Source: Palleniella muris (GTDB lineage Bacteria; Bacteroidota; Bacteroidia; Bacteroidales; Bacteroidaceae). From it: DNA of 64,000 bases. The position numbers and the translations under genes were made by a program. Of this stretch, positions 26,404 through 35,260 are shown in pieces; within the stretch, counting starts at the first letter, position 1; the number at the start of each line of letters is the position of its first letter. Where the stretch lies: positions 1-64,000 of the forward strand of contig NZ_SRZC01000009.1 of NCBI RefSeq assembly GCF_004792655.1, written 5' to 3'. The notes beneath the pieces are model-generated. The model made no database searches. It was given only the letters and a program-made list of their open reading frames with translations, and was not told where the DNA came from.

Positions 26404-26419
26404 GGAGTAATCTCGCACA

Positions 26420-26956
26420 ATGGAAAAAGACGATATACTGGAACTGACAGGACGGATGTGCGCTCCTCATGAGCCGGAGGTGCGCTGCTCGTGGGAAAGG
26501 ACTTCATGGAAGGCTTTTCGTGAAGCGGAGAAACTGACGGACAGAACCTTGTTTCCCGTATTGGAGGAGATTATCAATGAAAGCGGTTTGGACATTCGCA
26601 AGGCTGCTTATTTCATTTACAAGAAACTGTTGGTTCGGCAGTTTGATGAAGACAAGTTTGCCTTTTTGCTCTCACAGTTGGACAAAGAGGCAGAAAAAGG
26701 CGAATATATGTGGTGGAACGACTTTCTTGATGAGATGGAAACAAATCCCTGCACTCCCATAGCACCTTTGCTCGCCATTGCCGAAAGAGGCAAGAAATAT
26801 GATGTGAAATGGGTCTGCAAAACCGTTGAGATATATGCCGGGAAAGGTAACGCCGAATCCATCCATGCCCTTCCCGCTTTGAAAGCGCGTGTAAAAGCCA
26901 CCAAGCGGACACAACGGCAGGCAACAGCGGACATCCTACATAAACAAATGCCGTGA
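26420..26956 (+). CDS. HEAT-like helical protein
   Basis: A 178-aa soluble helical protein. The pattern (FPVLEEIINESGLDIRKAAYFIYKKLL, then APLLAIAERGKKYDVKWVCKTVEIYAGKGNAESIHALPAL) is HEAT-repeat-like. Function is unknown. The frame ends at 26954-26956, but from about 26943 another frame already encodes good Sel1-repeat sequence that continues to 27659. The two could therefore be halves of one longer protein separated by a +1 frame change, or two genes where the second lost its start. It is 16 nt from the second Sel1 gene. Confidence 0.65.
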   Translation: MEKDDILELTGRMCAPHEPEVRCSWERTSWKAFREAEKLTDRTLFPVLEEIINESGLDIRKAAYFIYKKLLVRQFDEDKFAFLLSQLDKEAEKGEYMWWNDFLDEMETNPCTPIAPLLAIAERGKKYDVKWVCKTVEIYAGKGNAESIHALPALKARVKATKRTQRQATADILHKQMP

Positions 26957-27023
26957 ATCGGCACAGTCGGGTTATGCTCCGGCTCAGTATCAACTCGGGC
27001 AATGCTATGAGGAAAGTATCGGC

Positions 27024-27659
27024 GTGGAGCGCAATCTGGCAAAGGCGTTCAGATTGTATTGGCAGGCATCCGACAACTGCCGCCCTGCACGGGAACGGCT
27101 GAACAAGGACAGTTATCAGGGGCAGCTTGCCAAATGGTTGAAGAAAGCAGTCAACAGAAAAGACCTGGCGGATGCTGACCTGGCGGAAGCGATGTGCATG
27201 CTGGGCAGTTGTTATCAGCATGGTTGGGGTGTGGATGATGACATGTCTTCCGCGGTCGAATGGTACCGCAAGGCTGTTGATGCCGACGGACATGTCTCGC
27301 CGGACGCTCTGTGCGGTCTTGGCGACTGCTATGCCGGCGGAAAGGGTGTGAAGCAAGATTGGGAGAAAGCGGTGGCGTTGTACCGTCAGGCGGCGGAAAT
27401 GGATGCCCCGGAAGCGCAATACTTGCTTGCCCGATGTTATGACGATGGGCATGGTGTAGAAACGGATATGAAAGAAGCCGTGCGCCTGTACAAGAAGGCG
27501 GCGAACAATGTCTGCGAGAACAAGGGTTACTACGGCCATGTTGGGGCAATGCGCTGTCTGGGTGACTGCTACACCACCGGCAATGGCATAAGGAAGAATG
27601 CGAAACAAGCCGCTGTATGGTATGCCAAAGCCACGGAATTGGAGGCTGCTTCAAAGTGA
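27024..27659 (+). CDS. Sel1-repeat protein (third paralogue), 5' end broken
   Basis: A 211-residue frame of four clear Sel1 repeats (for example LGSCYQHGWGVDDDMSSAVEWYRKAVD and LGDCYAGGKGVKQDWEKAVALYRQAAE). The first start codon is GTG at 27024, but that codon lies inside a Sel1 repeat: the 27 codons before it read NKCRESAQSGYAPAQYQLGQ, then CYEESIG, which is real repeat sequence with no usable start upstream. The frame overlaps the end of the HEAT-like gene in a different phase. The gene is therefore truncated or frameshifted, unless frameshifting is programmed. Compared with paralogues 1 and 2 it lacks the N-terminal third. Confidence 0.65.
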   Translation: MERNLAKAFRLYWQASDNCRPARERLNKDSYQGQLAKWLKKAVNRKDLADADLAEAMCMLGSCYQHGWGVDDDMSSAVEWYRKAVDADGHVSPDALCGLGDCYAGGKGVKQDWEKAVALYRQAAEMDAPEAQYLLARCYDDGHGVETDMKEAVRLYKKAANNVCENKGYYGHVGAMRCLGDCYTTGNGIRKNAKQAAVWYAKATELEAASK

Positions 27660-27790
27660 TTTTGGGACAGTTTTTGACATGTGGCATTACGTTGTCCTTA
27701 GCAAGAACATGTTCTGCAAAAGCCTTTGTTATCATAATCCGGAATGCAATCTGCCGGCATAAAAACCGTATGATAATGATTGCAAAACAA

Positions 27791-27878
27791 AAAGGTGACA
27801 CTTCACACCACAAAGTGTTATGGTTGACACAACAAAAGGTTGCCTTTCACGCTGTGAAAGGCAACCTTTTGTTGTGCT
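27791..27878. repeat. Family B array containing a perfect 23-bp stem
   Basis: Four units of 21, 22, 23 and 22 bp (starts 27791, 27812, 27834, 27857). The last two are exact inverted copies: 27828-27850 pairs perfectly with 27854-27876 around the loop GCT. TTTTTA occurs soon after on the plus strand. It sits between the convergent ends of the Sel1 operon and the GH51 gene and should work as a terminator in both directions. Confidence 0.85.
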
Positions 27879-27912
27879 ATTTTTATAACATTGATTTACA
27901 ACACGTTACAGA

Positions 27913-29895
27913 TTATTTCCCGAACTTATAGACAGCGAAAGACTGTGCAGGTACGGAGAGCTTCAGGATGTTGCCCGTCTGTGCGGCAATGGTTGTGGTC
28001 ACAGGCTTCACGACGTCCTTCTTGGCAATAGTGTTTATTGCCTTAGGGTTGTCGGAACGGAGGGTGGTGACGGTCTGCGCGCCGATGTTTTTCAGACCTT
28101 TCACCTCTATTGCAACCTCGCGTGCGCCGTCGTTGAGGTTGGCGATTTTCAGGATATACTCCTTTGTGCGCTTGTCATAAGTGGCGGAAGCATAAAGTCC
28201 GTCCTCACCGGCGACAGGGAGCTTTCCGGCAGTCAGCGGGAGCACGTTTGTTCCCGGATTGGTGGAATAGAGCTGCTGCACATAATAATTAGGTGTGAGG
28301 ACAGTCTCCAGATTGTCCACCCAGATAAGGTCCGGACGCCACTGCCAGCCGTCGACATGCGCGAAGAGAGGCGCGTAGGCTGTCATGTGGACGACATCGG
28401 CGTTGCGCTCCATGCCTGTCATGAACGCCGCCTCATGGAGTGCGGAGAGGAAATTGTTCTGTCGTGTAGGCTCTTTGCCCTCGACTTTCTTTGTGTGGCA
28501 AGCATACTCGCCGGCAAAAACCTTAGGGCCTTTGCGCGGATACTTGTCGTAACGCTTGATGTTGTCACGGAACCAGTTCTCGTCACGGTAATAATGCTCA
28601 TCGACAAGTTCCACGTTAAGGTCGCGCATGCGCTTCCAACCGTAGTCGAATCGCTCACCGCTTGGGTCAGGACCTGACGAACCGATGATGTTCATCTTAG
28701 GATATTTTGCCTTTATAGCCTTGATGAACGGTTCAAGACGCTGAGGATATGCTTCGTCCCACTGCTCGTTTCCGATGCCGAGGAACTGCAGGTTGAACGG
28801 TTCGGGATGACCCATTTCCGCGCGGAGCCTGCCCCATTTTGTGTCTGTCGTGCCGTTTGCGAACTCGATAAGGTCAAGAGCGTCCTGGATGTATGGGTCA
28901 AGCTCTTCCAAAGGCACATTGGCTTTGGCTTCGTTTCCCTTGTTCTGGTACTGGCAAGCCATACCCACGTTAAGGATAGGCAACGGTGTCGCACCGATGT
29001 GTTCGGAGATGAGGAAATACTCATAGAAGCCCAGTCCGCCCGTCTGGTAATAGTTCGGGTAGAGGCGGTGAGGGAATGTGTAGTTCCAGCGGTTCTCGTT
29101 CAGCGGCCGTTCCTCCACCTTTCCGACGGTGTTCTTCCACTGATAGCGTGTGGCAAGGTCAGTGCCCTCCACGATACATCCGCCCGGGAAGCGGAACACT
29201 CCCGGCTGCAAGTCCTTCAGAGCCTGTAGCATGTCGGCGCGGATAGCCCCTTTCCATGCGTCGGAAGGGAAGAGACTGATGTGGTCAAGGTCAACAGCGT
29301 CCTTTGATTCAAGGTAGACGCGCATGAACGCATCCTTTGCCGTGATGGGCGAAGTGATGGTGATGGTGTGCTTCTTCCAGTCGGCGGAAGTGATGTCGAG
29401 ACGGCTTTTGGCAACGATATCGTTATCCTTGTTGATAAGTTCCACCCTTATTTTTCCGGCTTTCGCACCTTTGTCGGCAAGTCGAGCCTCAACGGAAAAG
29501 TTGTAGACCATGCCTTTCTTCACGCCCATTCCGAAGAATCCGTGGTTCTCGAGACCGGTGCGCTTGTCGCGATGTCCCGGGTCTTTCAGTGTGACATAGT
29601 GCGGATTGTTCTTGAAAGCAGGGTCTGCCGTGTTGACAGTGACATTGCCGAAAGTGTTCCAGCCCATGAGAGCCTGTGGGAACTCAAACGAGCGGTTTTC
29701 CACCATCTCGGCATAGAGTCCGCCGTCCGCGCCGAAGTTGATGTCTTCGAAGAATATGCCGTACATCGTAGGCTGCACGGTGATTCCCTTCTCAGGCTTT
29801 GCGGCGTTGAGCGTCCACCTTGCCGGAGCGTTCTCTGCCATGGCAGTCGCTGCAAGGGCGCACATGGCAAGGGTTGTGATAAGTTGTTTTTTCAT
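27913..29895 (-). CDS. Alpha-L-arabinofuranosidase, GH51
   Basis: A 660-aa secreted glycosidase. The start at 29895 begins the signal peptide MKKQLITTLAMCALAATAMA; another ATG four codons upstream is less likely. Residues 30-230 form a beta-sandwich CBM-like domain seen in long GH51 proteins, followed by the TIM barrel. The general acid/base is the Glu in GIGNEQWDE and the nucleophile is the Glu in VFAGEYACH. The C-terminal beta domain ends in VPAQSFAVYKFGK. It releases arabinofuranose from arabinan or arabinogalactan. It is followed in the same direction, with a 236-bp gap, by the GH35 and second GH51 genes upstream. Confidence 0.92.
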   Translation of the reverse strand: MKKQLITTLAMCALAATAMAENAPARWTLNAAKPEKGITVQPTMYGIFFEDINFGADGGLYAEMVENRSFEFPQALMGWNTFGNVTVNTADPAFKNNPHYVTLKDPGHRDKRTGLENHGFFGMGVKKGMVYNFSVEARLADKGAKAGKIRVELINKDNDIVAKSRLDITSADWKKHTITITSPITAKDAFMRVYLESKDAVDLDHISLFPSDAWKGAIRADMLQALKDLQPGVFRFPGGCIVEGTDLATRYQWKNTVGKVEERPLNENRWNYTFPHRLYPNYYQTGGLGFYEYFLISEHIGATPLPILNVGMACQYQNKGNEAKANVPLEELDPYIQDALDLIEFANGTTDTKWGRLRAEMGHPEPFNLQFLGIGNEQWDEAYPQRLEPFIKAIKAKYPKMNIIGSSGPDPSGERFDYGWKRMRDLNVELVDEHYYRDENWFRDNIKRYDKYPRKGPKVFAGEYACHTKKVEGKEPTRQNNFLSALHEAAFMTGMERNADVVHMTAYAPLFAHVDGWQWRPDLIWVDNLETVLTPNYYVQQLYSTNPGTNVLPLTAGKLPVAGEDGLYASATYDKRTKEYILKIANLNDGAREVAIEVKGLKNIGAQTVTTLRSDNPKAINTIAKKDVVKPVTTTIAAQTGNILKLSVPAQSFAVYKFGK

Positions 29896-29942
29896 AAGTA
29901 TGAACATTCGTTTTAGTGTATGTGAATATATATTTCTAATAT

Positions 29943-30001
29943 GGAATCGTTATGTTTCGCATGGCATACCCCCATTTATACCCCAATGAGATTTGGAATC
30001 G
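29943..30001 (-). promoter_or_regulatory. Direct repeats upstream of the GH51 gene, candidate operator
   Basis: ATACCCC occurs twice 12 bp apart (29966-29972 and 29978-29984). They are flanked by two copies of GGAATCG (29943-29949 and 29995-30001). The segment lies 48-106 bp upstream of the GH51 start, a reasonable place for a sugar-responsive regulator. No regulator gene is nearby. Inference only. Confidence 0.35.
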
Positions 30002-30131
30002 CTTGGGAAATGTTGTACATTTGCATAAGATAAGCTGCACCTGTGTACAAGAACCGCGTTAGCAGTTCCTCCTTATATATCATTAATTCCACAATGTAAT
30101 GACAGTTGTGTTTTTATCGACACTTCTACTT

Positions 30132-32507
30132 TTAATAGACAAAAATCCTGTAATCCTTCACGCTTCCCGGAGCACCCGTTTCGGCGCGAGGCAGATATTC
30201 GAGAGCGGAGACTGTCTGCCGTGTGCCCAAGTCGATGACAAGCAGGTGAGGAACTTTGGCATTTTTTGCCGTGCTCCAGTAGGTTGACTCCTGAAGGTCA
30301 AAGGCTTTCTCGCCCGTCATGTTCCTGTTTGCGTCCTCACTGTCAGCGTATTTCACAGTCCATGGCTCACGGCTGATGCGTCGGCCTGCCGTGTCGAGGA
30401 GGTAAAGCTCTGCTATCTGCACATTGCCGGTGCCGTCGTGCGTGGTGAGGCACTCTATGGCTATGTGGCGTCCTTCGGCAGGCTTTGCGAAACGAACTGT
30501 CTGCCAACCGTTGCCGGAGGTGAAGGATGATGCGGCGACAGGTGTGTAAGCACCGAGGTTCGGGCGGTCGGCAGGGTTGTCGTTCCTGCGAGGCTTCTCT
30601 GTCTGCAGCTTATCAAGCTCAGGCGAATCCTGACACCAAACGATGTTCTTCTTCGGACCTACTACATCAAGCACTATCACTTCGTTGCGCCCTTTCCTAA
30701 GCCAGCAGCCCGGAACGTAGAGCGTCTGCTGCGGACCGATATGCCAGAAACGGCCGAGAGCGTGACCGTTGACATATACTTGTCCCTTGCCGAGGTTCTC
30801 GACATTAAGGAATGTGTCGCCGGTGCGTGACAGATTGAACCATCCGCGGTAATATCCTGACGCTCCCTCGATAGGGGACGCCGTCTTCGCCTTCATGCCA
30901 AACGCCTGCAAGGCTGTCGCATAGTCATCGGGAATGATGTCCATCTGCCAGTTTTTCAAGTCCCATGTCAGCTCATGTCCGTCGGATGAGGTCTTGACTG
31001 TCACTCCGTTGGTGATACCTTTGAAATCCTTTATCGCGCGACCGAAGTTGATTCGTCCCATGGCTTCCACCACTATTGTCAGCCGGCTGCCCTTCTTCAC
31101 GGCAGGGAGGGCGAGGGATTTCTCCTTCTTTACACGGTCGATGGAACCTATCAGTTTGCCATTGATGAACACTTGGCTGTAGTCGTGCCCCTCGTTCAGT
31201 GTGAGCACGCTCTCGCCTTCAAGCTCAGGGAGCTCCGTGGAGTACATGGCAGTGCCCCACCCCATGTCCATTTCCTCGAACGTAAGAGGAGTTCGGGCGG
31301 TGAGAGTGTTGGTGATTCCGTAGGACAAGGGCACATATTCGTCCAGCGAGAACTGTGGGACGGTGATGAGTTTTGCAGGCAGTCCCGGCACTTTCGGCAG
31401 CTTTTCCTTGGAATGACGCTGCATCATCTCGCGCAGTTCGTAGTATTTCGGTGTGGCTTTGCCATACTCGTTGATAGGCGCATCGTAGTCGTAGGATGTC
31501 ACATCCGGGGCGAATCCCGGCGAGTTTGCACCTGCCCAATGCCCGAAGGATGTTCCTCCATGGGTCATGTACAGGGAGAATGAGATGCCTTTCGTAATCA
31601 TCTCCTCCATGTTGTCCACCATTTTCTTTGCCGGACGTGTCTCATGCTTCGCGCCCCACTTGTCAAACCATCCGCTCCAGAACTCCGAACACATCTGCGG
31701 AGCGTCAGGGCGAAGTTCGCCAAGCCGCTTGAACTGCGCGTCGATGTTGGCACCTGTGCCGAAGTTCATTGTCCATGTGAGGTCGTCAAGTCCGTTCTTT
31801 GTGAAGTTGCTTGCCCAGTCGCATTGGAACAGCTGCACCTTGTCAAAGCCCGAAGCACGGACGATGTCGCGGATTTCCCCGACATATTGCTTGTCCTCGC
31901 CGTATGAACCGTATTCGTTTTCCACCTGCACCATGATGACAGGGCCGCCCTTTTCGATTGTGAGCGGTGACAGTTGCCTGCCCACTTCACCCATGAACAG
32001 GCGCACACGCTCCATGAAGTACGGGTCTTGCTCACGCAGCCGGATGTCCTTCTTCTTAAGCAGCCACCACGGCAGACCGCCCATTTCCCACTCCGCACAT
32101 ACGTAGGGACCGGGTCGGACAATGACATACATGCCGTTCTTCTTGCACAGGCGGCAGAACTCCGCTATGTCATTGTTGCCTGAGAAGTCAAACTCGCCTT
32201 CCTTCTGCTCATGGATGTTCCAGAAGACATACATGCAGACGGTGTTCATTCCCAACGCTTTGCACATCCTGATGCGGTGTTCCCAGTAGTCACGCGGTAT
32301 GCGTGGATAATGGAGTTCGGCAGCTTTCACGAGGAAAGGCTTGCCATTGAGCAGGAAAGTCTTGTTGCCTGTCGTGAATGTTCCCGTTTTGTCATTCTCC
32401 GTCTTGACGGCTTTTCCCTGCATGGGGATGAGGGAAAGCAGTGCAAGCAAGGTCAGGTGTTTCAATGCTTTTATAGTTTTCACAGTATAGCTTATTTTCT
32501 CTGTCAT
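30132..32507 (-). CDS. Beta-galactosidase, GH35, with C-terminal discoidin-like domain
   Basis: A 791-aa secreted glycosidase. The GH35 barrel opens with FLLNGKPFLVKAAELHYPRIPRDYWEHRI; the acid/base is the second Glu in VQVENEYGSYG and the nucleophile is Glu in MCSEFWSGWFDKWG. Two beta domains follow (QVFINGKLIGSIDR, then GQVYVNGHALGRFWHIGPQ). The end (residues about 650-791) resembles an F5/8 type C carbohydrate-binding domain. The hydrophobic signal segment is KHLTLLALLSLIPMQGKA, starting from ATG 32507. It lies just downstream of the second GH51 gene (50-nt gap), so the two are cotranscribed. It likely removes terminal beta-galactose from arabinogalactan side chains. Confidence 0.92.
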   Translation of the reverse strand: MTEKISYTVKTIKALKHLTLLALLSLIPMQGKAVKTENDKTGTFTTGNKTFLLNGKPFLVKAAELHYPRIPRDYWEHRIRMCKALGMNTVCMYVFWNIHEQKEGEFDFSGNNDIAEFCRLCKKNGMYVIVRPGPYVCAEWEMGGLPWWLLKKKDIRLREQDPYFMERVRLFMGEVGRQLSPLTIEKGGPVIMVQVENEYGSYGEDKQYVGEIRDIVRASGFDKVQLFQCDWASNFTKNGLDDLTWTMNFGTGANIDAQFKRLGELRPDAPQMCSEFWSGWFDKWGAKHETRPAKKMVDNMEEMITKGISFSLYMTHGGTSFGHWAGANSPGFAPDVTSYDYDAPINEYGKATPKYYELREMMQRHSKEKLPKVPGLPAKLITVPQFSLDEYVPLSYGITNTLTARTPLTFEEMDMGWGTAMYSTELPELEGESVLTLNEGHDYSQVFINGKLIGSIDRVKKEKSLALPAVKKGSRLTIVVEAMGRINFGRAIKDFKGITNGVTVKTSSDGHELTWDLKNWQMDIIPDDYATALQAFGMKAKTASPIEGASGYYRGWFNLSRTGDTFLNVENLGKGQVYVNGHALGRFWHIGPQQTLYVPGCWLRKGRNEVIVLDVVGPKKNIVWCQDSPELDKLQTEKPRRNDNPADRPNLGAYTPVAASSFTSGNGWQTVRFAKPAEGRHIAIECLTTHDGTGNVQIAELYLLDTAGRRISREPWTVKYADSEDANRNMTGEKAFDLQESTYWSTAKNAKVPHLLVIDLGTRQTVSALEYLPRAETGAPGSVKDYRIFVY

Positions 32508-32557
32508 GTCAAAAGGCTTGTTTTCATACCAAAAGATGCTGCAGGAAATGCAACATT

Positions 32558-35008
32558 TCACTTCTTGTCAGGGTTAAAACGTATGACGGTGAATGAATAG
32601 GGACTCATCTCATAGTCAATCACCGGGCTTACTTCCTGTTCCGTTTTCACAGGAGCAACACCCTCGTCAGCAGGCTTTCCCGCCATTGTCTCTGCCGTTG
32701 CACGGACGGTAGTGCCAAGAATCCCTTCAAGATTCAGCTTTGTCGTCACCTTCACAGGCAGGAGGTTCACCAGCTTTATGATGACGTCGCCCGTCCCGGA
32801 GTCACGTACGATGCTGTGTCCCATGCGCAGACGGACGTTCTCCTGGTTATTGTCAGCTTTTGCATAACAAGGGATATACTCGTCACCGGCATTCCGTCCG
32901 TAGAGCTTCTGCACATGGTAGTCGGTGGTGAGACGTATGGAAGCATTGTCAAAGTAAATGAGATTATGCGACCACTGCTGATGTCCGCGGCGTGAAAGCA
33001 ACGGCGCATAGCTTGACAATTGTACCACATCGGCGTTCCTTTCGACAGAGGCGAGATAGAGAGCGGTGGTCAGGGCGGACTCCATGTTGTGCTTTTTGCC
33101 CGGCGTATGGGAAGCATACTCGCCGAGATAGACCTTGGTCTTGTTGCGGTCGTAGGAGTCATAGAAGTCCTGATTGTAAATCATCCAGCCCGAAGGGACA
33201 TAGTAATGCTCGTCAATGACATCGAGATTCATCTCGTTTGCCAGTTTCCAGCCATACTCATAGTCAGAGCCACGGTTGAAAGGCCCTGCCGTTCCGACAA
33301 TCTGAATGTCAGGATACTTCGCCTTCACTGCCTCGCAAATCATCTTATAGCGCACGGTGAAGACATCGGAGATAAGGTCTTCGTTGCCTATGCCTATATA
33401 TTTAAGGTCGAAAGGCTTGGGATGTCCCGCCTTTGCCCTGAGGCTTCCCCATTTCGTAGACTTGTCGCCACGTGCCCATTCGACAAGGTCGAGGATGTCC
33501 TGAATGTACTGCTGCATCTCCTCCATAGGCAGACCGCCCTGCTGACCGTCACCTCCGTCGGAAGAGTTCTGGCACGGCACGCCTGCGGCAATCACCGGAA
33601 GCGGCGTCGCACCGATGTCCTCGCAGAAGCGGAAGTACTCGTAATAGCCGAGTCCCATTGTCTGGTGGTAGTTCCAGATGTTGCGCATCCCTTTTCTTTC
33701 CCACAGTTCTCCTATGGTGTTCTTCCAGCGATAGATGTTGTGCAGGCCATTGCCGTGGGCGAGACATCCGCCCGGGAAGCGCACGAACCGTGGATGAAGG
33801 TCGACAAGTTTCTCGGCAAGGTCCTTGCGCATGCCGTTCTTCCGTCCCTTGAATGTGTTTTGCGGGAAGAGCGAAATGAAATCGACAGCAACCTTTCCGG
33901 TAGCTAACGGGCGGAGTTCCAGTCGTCCGTCACTGACCGTTTTGTCAGGAACGACGACTGTTTTCGTCTGTTTCCAGCCCTTTCCTCCTATGTTTATCTT
34001 ACGGCGCGCTATCACATTGCCGTCCTTGTCGACAATCCTTAGTTCAAAAGGCGTGACCTTTTCCGACTTCGCGAACATCGAAAAGTCATATTTCTCTCCT
34101 GCTTTGACCGCCACACCGTCCCATCCTGCGTTGACAAGTGCGCTGCCCGTGGTGCTTATGTCCAGCAAAGCATAGTGCGAATTGTTGGGATGCAGGGGTG
34201 CAACGGTGTCTATGGACATCGTAATCCCCTCTCCTTCAATGCTCCAGGCGTATGTAGCGTTCCAGTCCTTGTTGCGTCCGCGGACATCATGCGGTGTATA
34301 TTCAAAGTCGCGGTTCTGCAAAAGTTCCGCATAAAGTCCGCCGTCGGCAGCATAATTGATGTCCTCAAAGAATATTCCGAACAGCTCCGGACTGATTGCT
34401 TTCTTGTCGGTCGGGTTGGCGGTGACGGTGAATGTCACATCCTTCAGTCCTTTGAACCTCATCGGGTCGTCACGCATAAGCTCCGACTGGCGTGCGTTAC
34501 GGTACTGGCTGCGCTCATATTCCGCGATAAGGTCGTTAACCACCGCGCGCTCCACTTTTATGACAACGCCCTTCCGACGGTCACCGTCAGGGAAGACAAT
34601 CTGCTGCCTTTCAATGTTCCTGTTGCCGTTTTTCTTGTCGCCGGCAGCATAATAATCCTGCGGTTTCCATAGGATAAGGTCGTCCGTTTCGGTGTTGGCA
34701 ATGACCTTGCCGTCCTCGTTCACAAGCCACGTGCACACCCATTTGCCGTCCTTACGGCGGAGAAGCACAGGGTCAATCATCCTTTTTCCGCTGCCCCACG
34801 GTCCGTAGTCACTGGACACAAAGTTATGGGAGCCACCTATCTTGTGCCACGACTTGTTGTCTATGCTCCATGCAAAATGCAGCCCGTCGTGGTTTTTGTT
34901 ATGGTCGGTGGTGTAAGAGAAGAGATAAAGAGAGTCCGGTTGGTTCTCGATGGCATGAGTGTTTATGGCGGCTGTCGCCAGCATTGCCATGGCTAATAGC
35001 TTTTTCAT
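32558..35008 (-). CDS. Alpha-L-arabinofuranosidase GH51 with an extra N-terminal propeller-like segment
   Basis: An 816-aa secreted enzyme. The start at 35008 begins MKKLLAMAMLATAAINTHA; the longer frame upstream has no signal-like start. Residues about 25-150 (LYLFSYTTDHNKNHDGLHFAWSIDN..., MIDPVLLRRKDGKWVCTWLVNEDG, IANTETDDLILW) look like part of a five-bladed GH43-type beta-propeller, too short for a full catalytic domain. The GH51 part then begins near ISPELFGIFFEDINYAADGGLYAE; the acid/base Glu is in GIGNEDLIS and the nucleophile Glu in VYLGEYASH. It is first in the GH51-GH35 pair and likely acts on the same plant arabinogalactan. Confidence 0.88.
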   Translation of the reverse strand: MKKLLAMAMLATAAINTHAIENQPDSLYLFSYTTDHNKNHDGLHFAWSIDNKSWHKIGGSHNFVSSDYGPWGSGKRMIDPVLLRRKDGKWVCTWLVNEDGKVIANTETDDLILWKPQDYYAAGDKKNGNRNIERQQIVFPDGDRRKGVVIKVERAVVNDLIAEYERSQYRNARQSELMRDDPMRFKGLKDVTFTVTANPTDKKAISPELFGIFFEDINYAADGGLYAELLQNRDFEYTPHDVRGRNKDWNATYAWSIEGEGITMSIDTVAPLHPNNSHYALLDISTTGSALVNAGWDGVAVKAGEKYDFSMFAKSEKVTPFELRIVDKDGNVIARRKINIGGKGWKQTKTVVVPDKTVSDGRLELRPLATGKVAVDFISLFPQNTFKGRKNGMRKDLAEKLVDLHPRFVRFPGGCLAHGNGLHNIYRWKNTIGELWERKGMRNIWNYHQTMGLGYYEYFRFCEDIGATPLPVIAAGVPCQNSSDGGDGQQGGLPMEEMQQYIQDILDLVEWARGDKSTKWGSLRAKAGHPKPFDLKYIGIGNEDLISDVFTVRYKMICEAVKAKYPDIQIVGTAGPFNRGSDYEYGWKLANEMNLDVIDEHYYVPSGWMIYNQDFYDSYDRNKTKVYLGEYASHTPGKKHNMESALTTALYLASVERNADVVQLSSYAPLLSRRGHQQWSHNLIYFDNASIRLTTDYHVQKLYGRNAGDEYIPCYAKADNNQENVRLRMGHSIVRDSGTGDVIIKLVNLLPVKVTTKLNLEGILGTTVRATAETMAGKPADEGVAPVKTEQEVSPVIDYEMSPYSFTVIRFNPDKK

Positions 35009-35101
35009 TTCAGGACGATATTGGTTGATTGTGATGTTAAGTTTCTTGGTTAAAAGGCTCTTGCCCCTGCATCGGCAACGGCAGGAAAAAGGTTTGATGC
35101 A

Positions 35102-35109
35102 CAAAATTA
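35102..35109 (-). promoter_or_regulatory. -7 element of the GH51-GH35 operon
   Basis: TAATTTTG on the minus strand, 93 nt before the start at 35008. No good -33 element is seen, which fits a promoter that needs an activator. Confidence 0.45.
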
Positions 35110-35203
35110 GCACTTTCTAAAGGCAATAGCATGCAAAAATGTGTGTTATTCATGTATTTTTGTGTACAGACATGGATATTTGTGCACTATCGCATTAACA
35201 GCA

Positions 35204-35249
35204 TATCCACAGACATTAAGGAATTCAAGAACCTTAATGTCTGTGGATA
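35204..35249 (-). terminator. Perfect 18-bp stem-loop after the aminotransferase gene
   Basis: 35204-35221 is fully complementary to 35232-35249, with a 10-nt loop. It lies 12 nt after the aminotransferase stop on the minus strand. There is no T-run, so it may be a terminator or a 3'-end stabiliser. Confidence 0.6.
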
Positions 35250-35260
35250 CAAAAATCAAA

